Below, one piece after another: positions 62,244 to 64,000 of a stretch of 64,000 bases of DNA. The first letter of the stretch is position 1. Each line of letters opens with the position of its first letter. The stretch is from JAHEEL01 sp942491345 (GTDB lineage: Bacteria > Actinomycetota > Acidimicrobiia > Spongiisociales > UBA5794). A program made the position numbers and the translations under genes. The stretch lies in NCBI GenBank assembly GCA_942491345.1, contig CALOAN010000020.1:453239-517238 (forward strand), in the 5' to 3' direction. The notes beneath the pieces were generated by a model that was not told the DNA's origin, did not search any database, and saw nothing but the letters and a program-made list of their open reading frames with translations.

Positions 62244-63482
62244 GTGTTCACCGATTTCGGCATGTGGAACGATGAGGCGACGGCGGTGGCAGTACAGCGT
62301 GACGGCAAGATCGTCGTTGCAGGCGTGGCAAGATTGGCAGACTTGGAGCTGGACTTCGGCCTGGTCCGCTACAACTCGGATGGCTCGCTTGACTCGACCT
62401 TTGGTGTCGGTGGCATATCCGTCACCGATTTCGGTGACGTTGAACAGCCGGTTGGGCTTGCGATCCAGCCTGATGACAAGATCGTCGTCGCGGGCAACGG
62501 CAACAACGGCCTGATACTCGCACGGTATGAGCCGGACGGGACGCTTGACTCGACCTTCCTCGGAGGCGCGGCCACCGCTGGTCTCGATGGGGGCCACCGG
62601 GCAGAAGACTTGGTGCTCCAGCAGGACGGAAGGATCGTCGTTGCAGGCTCGTTTGCGGCCGAAGGCGCGGACTCCTTCCACGAGTTCCTCGTCCTACGGT
62701 TCCGGACTGATGGCACGCTTGATCCCACCTTCGGAAGCGGCGGCCGCGTGACGACGGCCTGGACCGGAGAGGGAGGCGCAGCCGGCGCTGTAGCAGTGCA
62801 GGCTGACGGAAGGATCGTCGTCGCTGGCTCACAGTTCCCTGCGTTCGTGGATTGCCAACCATACGATCCCTGCGACAGCGCCTTCGCCCTGATCCGCTAC
62901 AACAGCGACGGGAGCATCGATCCGTCGTTCGGTGGTGGCGGGATGGTGACGACGGGTCGGCCGGGCGAGACAAACACCACGTGGGGAATGGTGCTGCAGC
63001 CGGATGGCAAGATCGTGGTGTTCGGGGGCAGGCCCACACCAGCGACGCCGCCCGTGGTGGTGTCGGACTTTCTCATCGTCCGATATCATTCCGACGGCAC
63101 TCTCGATGCTTCGTTTGGCGTAGGCGGGGAGGCGACGACCAACTTCGGTGGTTATGACGAGGCTCGGGCAGTGGCACTTCAACCCGACGGCAAGATCATC
63201 GCTGCCGGCGTCGGCGGGTCGAGCGACCCCGTTCTCGATCCCTTGCACGGGTGGATCGTCCCGGCGGAGTTTGCCGTTGCCCGATACCACCCCGACGGGA
63301 CTCTCGACCGTTCGTTCGGTGTCGGAGGCAAGGTACTGGTCGACGTGGGCGACACTTCCGGTGCTACCGCTCTAGCCCTCCAGCTAGATGGGAACGTCGT
63401 CGTCGCCGATGCGCGGCGGCGACCAGCTCGGAAAATTCGCGCCGTGGTTCGCCTGATGGGTGCCACTTCCGCAACCGAGTGA
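62244..63482 (+). CDS. Delta-60 repeat protein
   Basis: About 413 residues made of seven or more delta-60 repeats, each with a VAVQRDGKIVVAG-type strand pair followed by RYNSDGSLDSTFG and GVGG. These are extracellular propeller-like repeats of unknown function. The repeat pattern begins before the GTG at 62244: LDPSFGLNGAVFTDFG reads in frame from 62211. One base less in the CGCGCG run near 62200 would fuse it to the VCBS-like gene upstream. So it is probably the second half of a single broken gene. Confidence 0.75.
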   Translation: MFTDFGMWNDEATAVAVQRDGKIVVAGVARLADLELDFGLVRYNSDGSLDSTFGVGGISVTDFGDVEQPVGLAIQPDDKIVVAGNGNNGLILARYEPDGTLDSTFLGGAATAGLDGGHRAEDLVLQQDGRIVVAGSFAAEGADSFHEFLVLRFRTDGTLDPTFGSGGRVTTAWTGEGGAAGAVAVQADGRIVVAGSQFPAFVDCQPYDPCDSAFALIRYNSDGSIDPSFGGGGMVTTGRPGETNTTWGMVLQPDGKIVVFGGRPTPATPPVVVSDFLIVRYHSDGTLDASFGVGGEATTNFGGYDEARAVALQPDGKIIAAGVGGSSDPVLDPLHGWIVPAEFAVARYHPDGTLDRSFGVGGKVLVDVGDTSGATALALQLDGNVVVADARRRPARKIRAVVRLMGATSATE

Positions 63483-63865
63483 AGCCGTCAGCTGGGTAGA
63501 CCCGGGCACGCATTGGAGCGGCATCTGCGCAACAGCGAATGAGCAGAGCCTCCGCCCATGACCGGCTGGGTGCTCTCGGCTGGCGGTGGTATCGGATTCA
63601 GGGGTTGATCTTGGTTCGGGCCCTCCGAAGAACCTGCATCTCAGCGTATCCAGTTCGGACGGGTGATCTGCTCGGCCCGGTGTCGGAGTGTTACGACCGC
63701 ATCGCCTCCACACGGGGGTGAGCAACACGGCAAACCAGCGGCGGGAGAGGTGGTGGGAGCAAGGAGGGCGGCCCCCCTAGGCCCTATGGCGGTTCTGTCG
63801 TGGTCACCGAACCACGTCCGGATGTACGAGGCCTTCACAAGTTAGCGGAAGGAGCGACGTCGAAG
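63483..63865. other. Non-coding stretch
   Basis: No gene recognised in these 383 bases. A GGAAGGAG-type ribosome site at 63847-63854 precedes the possible next start. Confidence 0.4.
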
Positions 63866-64000
63866 ATGAAGCGGAACCGGAGACCGCGCGCGCTTCGCGC
63901 GCGTTTCGCTGAGAAACAGAGCGAAACAACCCGACGGAGCGAGATCGTTTCCTCAGGCCAGAGCGTGTTTGCCCCGATCACGGCGATGGGGGCGCAACGT
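63866..64000 (+). CDS. Possible partial gene at the right edge
   Basis: From ATG 63866 the frame stays open to the end of the window (45 codons): a very basic start MKRNRRPRALRARFAEKQ. A ribosome-like GGAAGGAG is 12 bases upstream, which is far. The GC-rich palindrome CGCGCGCTTCGCGCGCG overlaps codons 8-13. Too short to judge. Confidence 0.3.
   Translation, partial: MKRNRRPRALRARFAEKQSETTRRSEIVSSGQSVFAPITAMGAQR

Larger units (their letters stand above)
58306..64000. mobile_element. Second integrated region beside tRNA-Ala (left part only)
   Basis: An integrase gene lies directly 3' of tRNA-Ala, followed by the same operator-like dyads as in the first element, a truncated IS481 transposase, a SEC-C gene remnant and broken propeller genes. 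These match the content of the element in tRNA-Arg. No second copy of the tRNA-Ala end is found before 64000, so the right boundary is outside the window. It looks like a decayed relative of the first element. Confidence 0.65.

Overview
The window is high-GC DNA from a bacterium that looks like an actinobacterium, perhaps an Acidimicrobiia-type lineage known mainly from metagenomes. The signs are DUF3263 and DUF1876-like proteins, an LppM-type lipoprotein, a modular OtsB1/GH65/TreS-Mak trehalose set, a SepX/GlpR-like membrane protein beside a MoeA, and many lipoproteins with Thr-rich linkers. The lineage is inferred from gene content only.

Layout. (1) 1-18.5 kb is chromosomal: small conserved genes, an AI-2E-type transporter, a CvpA-CAP fusion, an LppM lipoprotein, a GH13 glucosidase, a TipAL-like MerR regulator and an SGNH lipoprotein. 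A trehalose/maltose block follows, with OtsA on the plus strand facing a minus-strand series TreS-maltokinase, HAD-OtsB and GH65. (2) 18612-36947 is an integrated element in tRNA-Arg(CCU). A 42-bp direct repeat bounds it, int and xis lie at the left end, and tandem 11-bp sites (candidate integrase arm sites) lie near both ends. Its cargo is a string of unrelated genes: pRiA4b ORF-3-like, Fic, SEC-C, lipoproteins, beta-propellers, AlbA_2, a helix-hairpin-helix protein with a lysine-rich tail, and DUF2293. Ten copies of a 26-29-nt inverted repeat punctuate this cargo. About 0.9 kb inside it (23.64-24.57 kb) is poly-G and looks like a sequencing artefact. (3) 37-58.3 kb is chromosomal housekeeping: an ABC exporter, acyl-CoA ligase, S9 peptidase, thioesterase, epoxide-hydrolase-like enzyme, PlsC, NYN/OST-HTH protein, AsnRS, HAD phosphatase, thioredoxin-like protein, ThDP enzyme, UppP, a SAF protein, PlsY, MoeA-MoaC-MoaB, a SepX/GlpR candidate, a translin-like protein and tRNA-Ala(CGC). 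(4) 58.3 kb to the end is a second integrated region beside tRNA-Ala. It has its own integrase, a truncated IS481 transposase, and decayed relatives of two genes carried by the first element. Its right end lies outside the window.

The two elements share a regulatory layout: a 23-bp-period array of dyads near int/xis, then a SEC-C gene (or its remnant) behind a conserved leader with a TACATGT palindrome. The strongest candidates for something undescribed are the inverted-repeat-punctuated cassette array of element 1, and the way element 1 replaces the promoter-side half of the host tRNA-Arg gene so that the tRNA now lies at the 3' end of int.
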